DNA of 64,000 nt from Cellulomonas sp. HZM (GTDB taxonomy: Bacteria > Actinomycetota > Actinomycetes > Actinomycetales > Cellulomonadaceae). The position numbers and the translations under genes are program-made. Location: assembly GCF_000708885.1 (NCBI RefSeq), contig NZ_JEOE01000002.1:62001-126000 (forward strand). The letters run 5' to 3'. Position 1 is the first letter of the stretch; every line of letters begins with the position of its first letter. Below are positions 1 through 8,043 of the stretch, in pieces. The notes under the pieces were generated by a model. That model worked only from the letters and a program-made list of their open reading frames with translations, searched no databases and was not told the origin of the DNA.

Positions 1-876
1 GACGCCGACGTCCGCGTCGATCACCCGCCGCAACGCCGAGCCCATCGCCGCGTCGTCGGCCGGTTCGGGGTGTCCGGCGGCGACGGACCGCTCGGCGAGG
101 TCGTCGGTGCCGGGGATCAGCGACACGAGCACGGCGTCGCGGACCCTGCGGTCGGCGAGCGCGGCCTCGAGCCGTCCCCAACGCACGTGCGCGAGCCCCG
201 GCTCACCCTCGTCGCGCGCGATCTCCACCGCGTCGCGCCACGTCGACAGACCGGCGAGCCGCCACGCCGCGAGCTCCCCAGGGGACGTCGCCGCGGCGCC
301 GCGCGCCTCCCAACGCCGTCGCACCCGCGCGACGGAGCGTCTCCGGTCCGTGCTCGCTCGCCCGATCCTGCCGAGCGCCTCTCGCGACTCCGCGACCACC
401 GACCCCGCGAGCACCATGCGCGCGCCGACCTGCGTCGCATCGAGCTCCCACAGAGGTCGACCACCGGCCGGGCAGCACGACATGTCGCGGCAGTCGAGGT
501 CCAGGTAGCCCGTCGGCGTCACGACGTGCACCTCGACCTCGCCGAACGGTGCGTGCGCGGCGTCACGCAGGTGCGCGACGGCCTGGACCAGGCGGCCCGG
601 GGCGTAGCGCGGGTCGGGACCGTCGTCGTACACCGCGCACCGCAGCCGCGCCGCCCGGTCTCGGTCCATGAGGCTCACCACGGACCGCGCCACCTGTGGG
701 CCCGCCACGGGGTCCGCCAGGTGCTCGAGGTCCACGCGCATGACGAGGCCGACGCGTCCGCGCGGCTCGCGCAGGCCGACGACGACGACGCTCTCACGGG
801 GGCGGAACCCCAACCTGTGCGGGATGAGGGCCAGCAGCTCGCGGGGCTCGTTGACGCGGAGGGTCTCGGTGTCCAT
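1..876 (-). CDS. DUF4192 family protein (C-terminus cut by window edge)
   Basis: Reading the reverse strand gives 292 uninterrupted codons from an ATG at 876 to the window edge, so the 3' end is missing. The N-terminus contains the DUF4192 signature, LIPHRLGFRPRESVVVVGL at about residues 14-32, followed by an alternating hydrophobic/charged domain that includes LDLDCRDMSCC. DUF4192 is an actinobacterial family of unknown function. The start is the first ATG in frame; a weak -10-like TTGCGT lies 6 nt upstream (883-888, reverse strand). It is divergent from the lipoprotein gene at 1048. No catalytic function can be assigned. Confidence 0.85.
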   Translation of the reverse strand, partial: MDTETLRVNEPRELLALIPHRLGFRPRESVVVVGLREPRGRVGLVMRVDLEHLADPVAGPQVARSVVSLMDRDRAARLRCAVYDDGPDPRYAPGRLVQAVAHLRDAAHAPFGEVEVHVVTPTGYLDLDCRDMSCCPAGGRPLWELDATQVGARMVLAGSVVAESREALGRIGRASTDRRRSVARVRRRWEARGAAATSPGELAAWRLAGLSTWRDAVEIARDEGEPGLAHVRWGRLEAALADRRVRDAVLVSLIPGTDDLAERSVAAGHPEPADDAAMGSALRRVIDADVGV

Positions 877-1035
877 GCCGACACGCAAGCGCACGGGCTG
901 CGTTCACGCGGCCCGTCCCGGGCAGATGTGCACGGCGCAGCGGGCTGCCCGTGCCTGTGGACGGTTCGACGGGCGGCGGCAGGACGACGAGGTCCGGGGC
1001 GGGGTCCGGGTCCACGCGCGCTCGGCACGCACGGC

Positions 1036-1041
1036 TACCCT
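1036..1041 (+). promoter_or_regulatory. -10 element, leaderless start of the lipoprotein gene
   Basis: TACCCT ends 6 nt before the ATG at 1048, and no Shine-Dalgarno sequence is present. This argues against the longer upstream open frame. Confidence 0.55.
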
Positions 1042-1047
1042 GGCCCG

Positions 1048-1617
1048 ATGCCCCGCCCGAGCACGGCCACGCACCTCGCCCGGCACCGAGGGCGACCCGT
1101 CGTCCGCCGCACCCGCGCCGCGCGCCGCGTGACGGTCGCTGCAGCGCTCGTCGCCCTCGCCTGCGCCGCGTGCTCGACGAGCGCACCCGCGGACCTGGGC
1201 TCGAGCGCCGGCACGACGATCGAGGCACCCGCCCCGACGCCCACGGAGTCGCTGCTCGCGAGCGACGACCCGACGACGTCGACGGTCGGCGGCCTCGCCC
1301 CCGGATTCCCCAGCGACCTGTTCCCCGTGCCCGCCGGAGCGCACGTGCTCGTCTCGTCGGCGACGCCTGACGGCGACCTCACGGACGTGAGCCTCAACCT
1401 CACCACCGACGCCTCGACGAAGGAGCTCCTCGCCGACGTCCGGGGCCCGCTCCTCGACGCGGGGTTCACGGAGAAGACGCCCGACGAGAAGGAACCGCAG
1501 CTCGCGGCGCAGGCCGCGTTCACGCGGGACGGCGCCAAGGAGATCGTCATCCTCGGCATCCTCGACCGGGACGGCACGCGCACGCTCACGCTGAGCGGCA
1601 CCGTCTCGACCTCCTGA
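1048..1617 (+). CDS. putative lipoprotein
   Basis: The 189-residue protein starts at the ATG at 1048. The same frame is open much further upstream, but that part overlaps the DUF4192 gene and has shadow-like composition. Arg-rich residues 14-28 are followed by a hydrophobic stretch (about 29-41) and Cys39/Cys42, which looks like a lipoprotein signal peptide although neither cysteine sits in a perfect lipobox. Next comes a Thr/Pro-rich linker and a compact C-terminal domain (about residues 80-189). Its ligand and function are not recognisable. It lies just upstream of the isoprenyl diphosphate synthase on the same strand, with 40 bp between them. Confidence 0.75.
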   Translation: MPRPSTATHLARHRGRPVVRRTRAARRVTVAAALVALACAACSTSAPADLGSSAGTTIEAPAPTPTESLLASDDPTTSTVGGLAPGFPSDLFPVPAGAHVLVSSATPDGDLTDVSLNLTTDASTKELLADVRGPLLDAGFTEKTPDEKEPQLAAQAAFTRDGAKEIVILGILDRDGTRTLTLSGTVSTS

Positions 1618-1644
1618 CCGGCGTCGGGTCGTCTCGGTCCGCCG

Positions 1645-1650
1645 TAGGCT
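1645..1650 (+). promoter_or_regulatory. -10 element, leaderless start of the polyprenyl synthetase
   Basis: TAGGCT lies 7 nt before the GTG at 1658, with no Shine-Dalgarno sequence, and fixes the GTG as start. Confidence 0.6.
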
Positions 1651-1657
1651 GCGGGTC

Positions 1658-2773
1658 GTGAACCTCGACGCAGCTGCCCCGACCGAGGACGTGCGCGCGG
1701 GGGTCGACGCGGTGCTCGCGGCGCAGGTCGGCGCGGTGCGCCGCACGCTCGCGAGCATGAGCCCGGATGCCGCTCCCCTGTGCGACGCGCTCGAGCGGAT
1801 GCTCTCGGGCGGCAAGCGCCTGCGTGCGGCGTTCTGCTACTGGTCGTGGCGCGCCCACGGCGGGGACCCCGCGTCGCCTGACGCCGACGACGTGCTGCGG
1901 GTGGGTGCCGCGCTCGAGCTCTTCCAGGCCGCCGCGCTGTTCCACGACGACGTCATGGACGACTCCGACACCCGACGCGGGCAGCCGGCCGCCCACCGGG
2001 CGTTCGCACGGCTGCACGACGAGCGCGCACTCGCGGGCGACGCCCGACGGTTCGGCGAGTCGGCCGCGATCCTGCTCGGCGATCTTGCGCTCGTGGTCAG
2101 CGACCAGGAGGTCGCCTCTGCACTCGCGACGGCCCCGCCTCCGCGGGCCGCGCGGGTTCGCGAGGTGTTCGACCACATGCGGCTCGAGGTCACGGTCGGG
2201 CAGTACCTCGACGTCCTGGCGCAGTCGATGCCGTGGGGCGACGACCCCACGGCCGACGAGGCACGTGCCCGCCGGGTGATCCGTACGAAGTCGGCGCGGT
2301 ACAGCGTCGAGCACCCGATCGTGCTCGGGGCCGCCCTCGCCGACGCGGCCGACGCCGACCTGGACGCCTGCCGCGCGATCGGGCTGCCGCTCGGCGAGGC
2401 CTTCCAGCTGCGCGACGACCTGCTGGGCGTCTACGGCGACCCGGCGACGACGGGCAAGCCCGCGGGTGACGACCTGCGCGAGGGCAAGCGCACGGTCCTC
2501 GTCGCGCGGACCTTGGCGCGTGCCGCGGATGCCGGCGACGAGCGGACGGTCGAGCTCGTGCGGCGCGTGCTGGGTGACCGGGCGGCGGCGGACGCGCAGG
2601 TGGAGCAGGTCTCCGCGGCGATCGCCGGCACCGGCGCCGTGCAGGACGTCGAGGACCTGATCACCGAGCTCGCGGACGAGGCGTTCGCGCTCATCGACGA
2701 GCGAGCGTGGCCCGAGCCCGCGCGCTCGATGCTCGTCGCCGCGGCGCACGCCAGCGTCGACCGGCGGGCGTGA
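1658..2773 (+). CDS. polyprenyl (geranylgeranyl-type) diphosphate synthase
   Basis: This 371-residue trans-isoprenyl diphosphate synthase condenses isopentenyl diphosphate with allylic diphosphates to make prenyl chains for quinones, carotenoids or lipid carriers. The first aspartate-rich motif is DDVMD at residues 97-101, followed by the arginines of DTRRGQPA. The second is the QLRDDLLGVYGD motif near residue 250. GGKRLRAAF (51-59) binds the homoallylic substrate. The length is normal for the family. The position beside an Rv2175c-like gene and a PknL-like kinase matches the idsA2 locus of mycobacteria, but chain length cannot be read from sequence. Confidence 0.9.
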   Translation: MNLDAAAPTEDVRAGVDAVLAAQVGAVRRTLASMSPDAAPLCDALERMLSGGKRLRAAFCYWSWRAHGGDPASPDADDVLRVGAALELFQAAALFHDDVMDDSDTRRGQPAAHRAFARLHDERALAGDARRFGESAAILLGDLALVVSDQEVASALATAPPPRAARVREVFDHMRLEVTVGQYLDVLAQSMPWGDDPTADEARARRVIRTKSARYSVEHPIVLGAALADAADADLDACRAIGLPLGEAFQLRDDLLGVYGDPATTGKPAGDDLREGKRTVLVARTLARAADAGDERTVELVRRVLGDRAAADAQVEQVSAAIAGTGAVQDVEDLITELADEAFALIDERAWPEPARSMLVAAAHASVDRRA

Positions 2774-2822
2774 GCCCCCGGAGCCGCGGTCGGCTCGGTG
2801 GGGACTCCCCTGCCGGCGAGGG

Positions 2823-3227
2823 TCAGAGCTCGGCCTGGGCGAGCCTGCGGACCTCGGTCTTGCGTCCGGCGCGCAGCGCACCGATCGGGGACGTCGTGAG
2901 CGCCTCGGACGGCGTGAACAGCCACACGATCGCGTCCTCGTCGGTGTAGCCCACGTCCTTCAGCACCGTGAGCGTGCCCTGGAGCGACGCGAGCACGGTC
3001 CACTCGGGCCCGTCCTGCGTACGCGAGGGCGCGGCCGGGTTGGCCAGGTGCCCGGGGACGACGAAGTCCGCGGGCACCGAGAACACCTTGCGCTCACCGA
3101 CACGGGCCCCCGCCAGGCGTCCTTCCTGCAGCAGCCGGCGCACGCGTCCGGCGTCCACGCCGAGCCGCTCCGCGAGGTCAGGGACGGTCAGCCACTCGTC
3201 GACGAGGCTCTCGAGGTCGTTGTTCAC
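2823..3227 (-). CDS. Rv2175c family DNA-binding protein
   Basis: The 134-residue protein resembles the mycobacterial Rv2175c family, a small DNA-binding protein reported as a substrate of the kinase PknL. An N-terminal winged-helix/excisionase-like segment (WLTVPDLAERLGVDAGRVRRL) is followed by a C-terminal domain with GYTDEDAIVWLF. An ATG 30 nt upstream is open in frame, but TACGCT ends 6 nt before the GTG at 3227, so a leaderless GTG start is preferred. It is divergent from the LysM gene, and the kinase lies beyond that. The family name rests on sequence pattern and context together. Confidence 0.85.
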   Translation of the reverse strand: MNNDLESLVDEWLTVPDLAERLGVDAGRVRRLLQEGRLAGARVGERKVFSVPADFVVPGHLANPAAPSRTQDGPEWTVLASLQGTLTVLKDVGYTDEDAIVWLFTPSEALTTSPIGALRAGRKTEVRRLAQAEL

Positions 3228-3233
3228 ACGATC

Positions 3234-3239
3234 AGCGTA
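3234..3239 (-). promoter_or_regulatory. -10 element, leaderless start of the Rv2175c-like gene
   Basis: TACGCT on the reverse strand ends 6 nt before the GTG at 3227, which moves the start 10 codons inside the longest frame. Confidence 0.55.
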
Positions 3240-3326
3240 CGCACCGGGAAATGACATCGGCGCAATTCACTCGTCGGAGCTCGCCGGGCTTTCCTCGGCA
3301 GTTCCTGTGAGATACGTTCGCGTTCT

Positions 3327-3359
3327 GTCACTTCAGTCACACCAGTCACATTCCGTCAC
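3327..3359 (+). repeat. four phased GTCAC repeats upstream of the LysM gene
   Basis: GTCAC occurs at 3327-3331, 3336-3340, 3345-3349 and 3355-3359, so starts are spaced 9, 9 and 10 bp apart, close to one helical turn. The array ends 19 bp before the ATG of the secreted LysM/transglycosylase and lies in the divergent region shared with the Rv2175c-like gene. It may be an operator for a repeat-binding regulator. No known motif was matched with certainty. Confidence 0.6.
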
Positions 3360-3378
3360 ACGCGCACCAGGGGACGAC

Positions 3379-4554
3379 ATGAGCCAGCCCATCGCTCGCC
3401 GCGCCGCCACGACCAGCACGGGTGCGATCGCGCTCGCCGCGATCGCCGTCACGGCCTCCGGCACAGGTGCGCACGCGGACCAGTCGTACACGGTGCGCCC
3501 GGGCGACACCGTCAGCCACATCGCCGCACGGACCGGCACGAGCGTCGCAGCGATCGCACGTGCGAGCTCTCTGTCGGACGTCTCCCGCATCCAGGTCGGC
3601 CAGGTGCTGACGATCCCTTCGCACGCCACGTCGTCCGGCAGCCCGCACGAGAGCTCGACGACCACGCGCACCCCCGCGAAGAAGTACACCGTCCGGTCCG
3701 GCGACACCGTGAGCGCGATCGCCCACGCGCACGGCACCACCGTCGCCAAGATCGTCGCGCTCAACGACCTCGACGCACGCGCGTTCATCCGGGTCGGCCA
3801 GGTGCTCACGCTCTCCAAGGCCGGCGCGACGACGAGCACGACGACCGGGACGAGCAGCCGCACGACGACGAGCACCACGGCTCGCACCGCCACGTACACC
3901 GTCCGCGCGGGCGACACGGTCGCGGCGATCGCCCAGCGGTACGGCACGACCGTCGCGAAGATCGTCGCCGCCAACCACCTCGACGCACGCGCGCTCATCC
4001 GCATCGGCCAGCACCTGACGATCCCCGGCGCCACGGCGAGCTCGACGACGAAGGACACCCCGAAGAACCTCGTCCCCAGCTCCTTCGCCGGCAGGACCTA
4101 CTCGGCGAGCGTCGTCGGCGCCGCGAACCAGAACAAGGCCACGCTGCTCGCACGCGGGGTCCCCTCGAAGGCCGCGATGCAGGCGAAGGTCGTGGCGACC
4201 GCGAAGCGCCTCGGCGTCGACCCGGCCCTGGCGCAGGCGATCGCCTTCCAGGAGTCCGGGTTCAACCACACCTCGGTGTCCGCGGCCAACGCGATCGGCG
4301 TCATGCAGGTGATCCCCTCGTCGGGCGAGTGGGCCTCGGACCTCGTCGGCCGTCGCCTCGACCTGCTCGACCCCGACGACAACGTCACCGCCGGCGTCGC
4401 GATCCTGCGCTCGCTCGTCCGGACGGCGCCCGACCTGCCGAGCGCGATCGCCGGGTACTACCAGGGGGCCGCGTCGGTGCGGAAGAACGGCATGTTCGCG
4501 GACACGCGGCGGTACGTCGCGAACGTGCAGACCCTCATGACGCGGTTCCGCTGA
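3379..4554 (+). CDS. secreted LysM-repeat lytic transglycosylase
   Basis: The 391-residue exported protein probably cleaves peptidoglycan glycan strands. Its signal peptide is about residues 1-34, ending in GTGAHA before DQS. Three LysM domains follow, each starting YTVR.GDTV (about residues 36-78, 100-145 and 173-220), joined by Ser/Thr-rich linkers. The C-terminal domain (about 275-391) is a lysozyme-like SLT fold with AFQESGFN, where Glu is the expected catalytic acid, and AIGVMQVIP. The start at 3379 is preceded by AGGGGAC; the frame is open further upstream without a signal peptide. It sits between the Rv2175c-like gene and the PASTA kinase. Confidence 0.88.
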   Translation: MSQPIARRAATTSTGAIALAAIAVTASGTGAHADQSYTVRPGDTVSHIAARTGTSVAAIARASSLSDVSRIQVGQVLTIPSHATSSGSPHESSTTTRTPAKKYTVRSGDTVSAIAHAHGTTVAKIVALNDLDARAFIRVGQVLTLSKAGATTSTTTGTSSRTTTSTTARTATYTVRAGDTVAAIAQRYGTTVAKIVAANHLDARALIRIGQHLTIPGATASSTTKDTPKNLVPSSFAGRTYSASVVGAANQNKATLLARGVPSKAAMQAKVVATAKRLGVDPALAQAIAFQESGFNHTSVSAANAIGVMQVIPSSGEWASDLVGRRLDLLDPDDNVTAGVAILRSLVRTAPDLPSAIAGYYQGAASVRKNGMFADTRRYVANVQTLMTRFR

Positions 4555-4589
4555 CGCCCGACGTCCCCGGGTCGTGGGCCGGGCGCCCG

Positions 4590-4595
4590 TAGACT
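4590..4595 (+). promoter_or_regulatory. -10 element, leaderless start of the PASTA kinase
   Basis: TAGACT lies 7 nt before the GTG at 4603. No ribosome binding site is seen in the 45 bp after the LysM gene. Confidence 0.55.
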
Positions 4596-4602
4596 CGCCC
4601 GC

Positions 4603-6588
4603 GTGGGAGCCACCGTCACCGATCCGCTCGTCGGCCGCCTGGTCGACGGCCGGTACGAGGTCGTGTCCCGCATCGCGCGCGGCGGCATGGCCACGGTCTA
4701 CCTCGCGGTCGACCGTCGCCTCGACCGCGACGTCGCGCTGAAGGTCATGCACCCGCACCTCGCGGAGGGCGCGTCGGGGAACGACTTCGTCGCACGGTTC
4801 CGCCGCGAGGCGCGCTCGGCCGCGCGGCTCACGCACCCGGGGCTCGTCGCCGTGTACGACCAGGGTGTCGACGGCGAGACCAGCTACCTGACGATGGAGT
4901 ACGTCGACGGCGCCAACCTGCGCCGTCGGCTGGGCGAGCGCGGTGCGCTCACCGTCGGCGAGTCGCTGCGGATCGGCGAGGCGGTGCTCGAGGCGTTGGC
5001 CGCCGCGCACCGTACCGGGCTCGTGCACCGCGACATCAAGCCCGAGAACGTGCTCATCGCGTCGGACGAGCGCGTCAAGCTCGCCGACTTCGGTCTCGCG
5101 CGAGCCGTCACCGAGGTCACGTCCACTACCACGGGAACCGTCCTGGGCACCGTCGCGTACCTCGCCCCCGAGCTCGTCGTGCGCGGATCGAGCGATGCAC
5201 GCACCGACGTGTACGCCGCCGGCGTCCTGCTGTTCGAGATGCTCACGGGTCGGCAGCCCTTCACGGGCGAGACGCCCATCCAGGTGGCCTTCCAGCACGT
5301 CAACTCCGACATCCCGGCACCCTCCGACCTGGTCGAGTGGCTCCCGGTCGAGGTCGACGAGCTGGTGCGCTCGCTCGCCGCACGTGACCCGGACGACCGC
5401 CCGCTCGACGCGGCGGCCGCGGTCGACCTGCTCCGGCGCACGCGCACCGCCCTCGACGCCGGCGTGCTCGAACGGCACGCCGACGTCGAGCCGACCATCG
5501 TGCTGCCCGCCGCGACCGACCCCGCCGAGACCGATCTCGACGCACCGCCCGAGCCCCCGGACGCAGACGACCCGGACGCGACCGCCCGGCTCGAGCACGG
5601 CCGGACCGTCGCGCTGCCGATCGGGCTCGGCGGTGCGCTCACGCCCCCGACCGCACCGGACGACCGCTCGCCCGCCCGACGTCGGCGGCGCCGCCTCGCG
5701 GTCCTCGTGGTGCTCGCGGTGGTCGTCGCGCTGTGCGCGGGAGCCTGGTGGTACCTGGCAGTGGGTCCCGGCTCCTGGGCGACGGTCCCCGACGTCGAGC
5801 ACCGGTCCCAGAGCGACGCGGAGCGCGTCCTGACCGACCACGACCTGACTGCGCACCCCACGCAGGCGTTCGACGCCACGGTGCCCAAGGGCGACGTCGT
5901 ACGCACGACCCCCGCGGCGGGCGACCGCGCCAAGCGCGGCTCGACGGTCGAGGTGGTGGTCTCCAAGGGACCGGACTACGTCACGGTGCCGAGCGGGGTC
6001 GTCGGCGAGATGCAGGCGGACGCGGCCAAGGCGCTCGACGCGGCAGGGCTGAAGGTGCAGTACGGCAAGGCGCAGCACGACGACAAGGCACCGCTCGGAC
6101 AGGTCCTGTCGGCGAAGCTCCCGGACGGCTCGGACGCGACGCCGGGGACGCAGGCGGTCCGCGACGCGGTCGTCACGCTCGTGATCTCCGACGGCCCTGC
6201 ACCCGTCACCGTGTCCAACGTCGTCGGGGCCACGCTCGACGCCGCCAAGACGCAGCTCGGGAACGACGGGCTCAAGGTGAAGTCCAGCAAGGACTACAGC
6301 CACACCGTGCCCGCCGGGCAGATCATCAGCCAGAAGCCCACGCCGGGCACGGTCAAGCACGTCGGCGACACCGTGACGGTCGTGGTGTCGAAGGGGCCCG
6401 AGCCCGTCGTCGTGCCGAACGTGGAGCGGCTGTCGTACGACGACGCGCGCGCCAAGCTCACGGACCTCGGGTTCCAGGTGCAGCGCAAGAACTCGTGGGG
6501 CGGTTTCATCGGCCAGGTCGTCGACCAGAGCGCCGCCGCCGACAGCAAGCTCCCGTGGGGCAGCACGATCGTGCTCACGGTCGTCTGA
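4603..6588 (+). CDS. pknL: transmembrane Ser/Thr protein kinase with four PASTA domains (PknL-like)
   Basis: This is a 661-residue Hanks-type kinase. The cytoplasmic kinase domain (about 18-285) has the glycine loop IARGGMATVY, ALK with Lys47, HRDIKPEN (142-149, Asp144) and DFG (162-164), so it is predicted active. A Pro/Asp-rich linker precedes one membrane helix (about 364-386). Four extracellular PASTA domains follow, three ending in a DGP- or KGP-type motif and the last at the C-terminus; this class is thought to sense peptidoglycan fragments. The name follows the neighbouring Rv2175c-like and isoprenyl synthase genes; a PknB-type role cannot be excluded. Confidence 0.9.
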   Translation: MGATVTDPLVGRLVDGRYEVVSRIARGGMATVYLAVDRRLDRDVALKVMHPHLAEGASGNDFVARFRREARSAARLTHPGLVAVYDQGVDGETSYLTMEYVDGANLRRRLGERGALTVGESLRIGEAVLEALAAAHRTGLVHRDIKPENVLIASDERVKLADFGLARAVTEVTSTTTGTVLGTVAYLAPELVVRGSSDARTDVYAAGVLLFEMLTGRQPFTGETPIQVAFQHVNSDIPAPSDLVEWLPVEVDELVRSLAARDPDDRPLDAAAAVDLLRRTRTALDAGVLERHADVEPTIVLPAATDPAETDLDAPPEPPDADDPDATARLEHGRTVALPIGLGGALTPPTAPDDRSPARRRRRRLAVLVVLAVVVALCAGAWWYLAVGPGSWATVPDVEHRSQSDAERVLTDHDLTAHPTQAFDATVPKGDVVRTTPAAGDRAKRGSTVEVVVSKGPDYVTVPSGVVGEMQADAAKALDAAGLKVQYGKAQHDDKAPLGQVLSAKLPDGSDATPGTQAVRDAVVTLVISDGPAPVTVSNVVGATLDAAKTQLGNDGLKVKSSKDYSHTVPAGQIISQKPTPGTVKHVGDTVTVVVSKGPEPVVVPNVERLSYDDARAKLTDLGFQVQRKNSWGGFIGQVVDQSAAADSKLPWGSTIVLTVV

Positions 6589-6632
6589 GCGACCCGTCCG
6601 GTCCGCACCGGCGACCCGCGGCCTCGACGGTA

Positions 6633-6673
6633 CGAGCGAGGGGCGCCCGGATCCACCGGACGCCCCTCGCTCG
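6633..6673. terminator. bidirectional terminator between pknL and aroG
   Basis: An 18-bp GC-rich stem (6633-6650 with 6656-6673, one mismatch) with a 5-nt loop lies between two convergent genes. Like other terminators here it lacks a clear T tract. Confidence 0.75.
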
Positions 6674-6690
6674 ATGCGTGCTCGTGCGTG

Positions 6691-8043
6691 TCAGGCGCGC
6701 CGCAACAGCTCGACGACCTGGAACGCGAGCTCGAGCGACTGCTGGTGGTTCAGGCGCGGGTCCACGAGCGTCTCGTAGCGGCGCGCGAGGCCCTCGTCGT
6801 CGATCTCCTCGGACCCGCCGAGCACCTCGGTGACGTCGTCACCCGTGAGCTCGATGTGCAGCCCACCGGGCACGGTGCCGAGCGAGCGGTGGACCTCGAA
6901 GAAGCCCGCGACCTCGTCCATGACGTCCGAGAAGCGTCGCGTCTTGTATCCCGTGGCAGACGTGATGCCGTTGCCGTGCATCGGGTCGCACACCCACGTG
7001 ACGGGGCGCCCGTCGGCCGTGACCTTCTCGACGAGCGCGGGGAGCAGGTCGCGCACCTTGCCGGCGCCCATGCGGGTCACGAACGTGATGCGGCCCTCCT
7101 CACCCGTCGGGTTGAGGCGGTCCATGAGTGCGATCGCGTCGTCGCCCGACGACGTGGGACCGAGCTTGATGCCGATCGGGTTGTGCACGCGCGAGAAGTA
7201 GTCGACGTGCGCGCCGCCCAGCTCGCGCGTGCGCTCACCGATCCACAGGAAGTGCGCCGAGCAGTCGTACGGCAGGCCCGTGCGGCTGTCGATGCGGGTC
7301 AGCGGCCGCTCGTAGTCGAGCAGCAGACCCTCGTGGCTCGAGTAGAAGTCGACCGTGCGCAGCGCGTCGAAGTCGGCGCCGCAGGCCGCCATGAAGCGGA
7401 TGGCCCGGTCGATCTCGGCCGCGATCTCGTCGTACCGCTTGTACGCCGGGTTCGTCGTGAAGCCGCGGTTCCACTCGTGCACGCGCAGGAGCGACGCGAA
7501 GCCGCCCGTCGTGAACGCACGGATCAGGTTCAGCGTCGACGCGGACGTGTGGTACGCCTCGAGCAACCGCTGCGGGTCGGGAGTACGAGCCTCGGTGGTG
7601 AAGTCGTACCCGTTGATGATGTCGCCCCGGAACGCAGGCAGCGTCACGCCGTCGCGCGTCTCGGAGTCCGACGACCGAGGCTTGGCGTACTGCCCTGCCA
7701 TGCGACCCATCTTCACGACGGGCAGGCTCGCGCCGTACGTGAGCACGACCGCCATCTGCAGGATCGTCTTGATCTTGTTGCGGATGTTGTCTGCGGTCGA
7801 CTCGGCGAACGTCTCGGCGCAGTCACCGCCCTGCAGCAGGAACGCCTCACCGCGACCCGCGGCGGCGAGCTGGGCGCGCAGTGCGTCCGACTCCCCCGCG
7901 AAGACGAGGGGCGGAAGCTTCTCGAGCCGCGCGGTCACCGCGGCGAGAGCGTCCTGGTCGGGCCACTGCGGCTGCTGGCCGGCGGGCAGCGAGCGCCACG
8001 CGTCGAGTCCCTCGACGACCGCGGGGTCCGGCTCGACGCTCAC
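6691..8043 (-). CDS. aroG: class II 3-deoxy-7-phosphoheptulonate (DAHP) synthase
   Basis: The enzyme condenses phosphoenolpyruvate and erythrose 4-phosphate in the first step of the shikimate pathway. The 450-residue protein shows class II (plant/mycobacterial-type) motifs: LLQGGDCAETF, KMGRMAGQYAKPRS, SSHEGLLLDYE, KLGPTSSGDD and CDPMHGN. The frame is open 19 codons upstream, but the GTG at 8041-8043 overlaps the stop of the pfp gene as GTGA, so translational coupling makes it the better start. Class II enzymes are often inhibited by aromatic amino acids, which cannot be judged here. Confidence 0.94.
   Translation of the reverse strand: MSVEPDPAVVEGLDAWRSLPAGQQPQWPDQDALAAVTARLEKLPPLVFAGESDALRAQLAAAGRGEAFLLQGGDCAETFAESTADNIRNKIKTILQMAVVLTYGASLPVVKMGRMAGQYAKPRSSDSETRDGVTLPAFRGDIINGYDFTTEARTPDPQRLLEAYHTSASTLNLIRAFTTGGFASLLRVHEWNRGFTTNPAYKRYDEIAAEIDRAIRFMAACGADFDALRTVDFYSSHEGLLLDYERPLTRIDSRTGLPYDCSAHFLWIGERTRELGGAHVDYFSRVHNPIGIKLGPTSSGDDAIALMDRLNPTGEEGRITFVTRMGAGKVRDLLPALVEKVTADGRPVTWVCDPMHGNGITSATGYKTRRFSDVMDEVAGFFEVHRSLGTVPGGLHIELTGDDVTEVLGGSEEIDDEGLARRYETLVDPRLNHQQSLELAFQVVELLRRA

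Noticed and set aside
70..1047. N-terminal extension of the lipoprotein frame
   Set aside because: It is antisense to the DUF4192 gene, with shadow composition; the signal peptide and -10 element place the start at 1048.
3327..3359. CRISPR-like repeat
   Set aside because: Units are only 5 bp with 4-5 bp between them, and there are no cas genes.
3258..3378. c-di-AMP (ydaO-type) riboswitch before the LysM hydrolase gene
   Set aside because: Such riboswitches often precede wall hydrolases, but the conserved stems and purine-rich joints were not found and the spacer is short.
3346..6360. 1004-residue open frame antisense to the LysM and kinase genes
   Set aside because: Low-complexity shadow of two well-supported genes; no motif or start signal.
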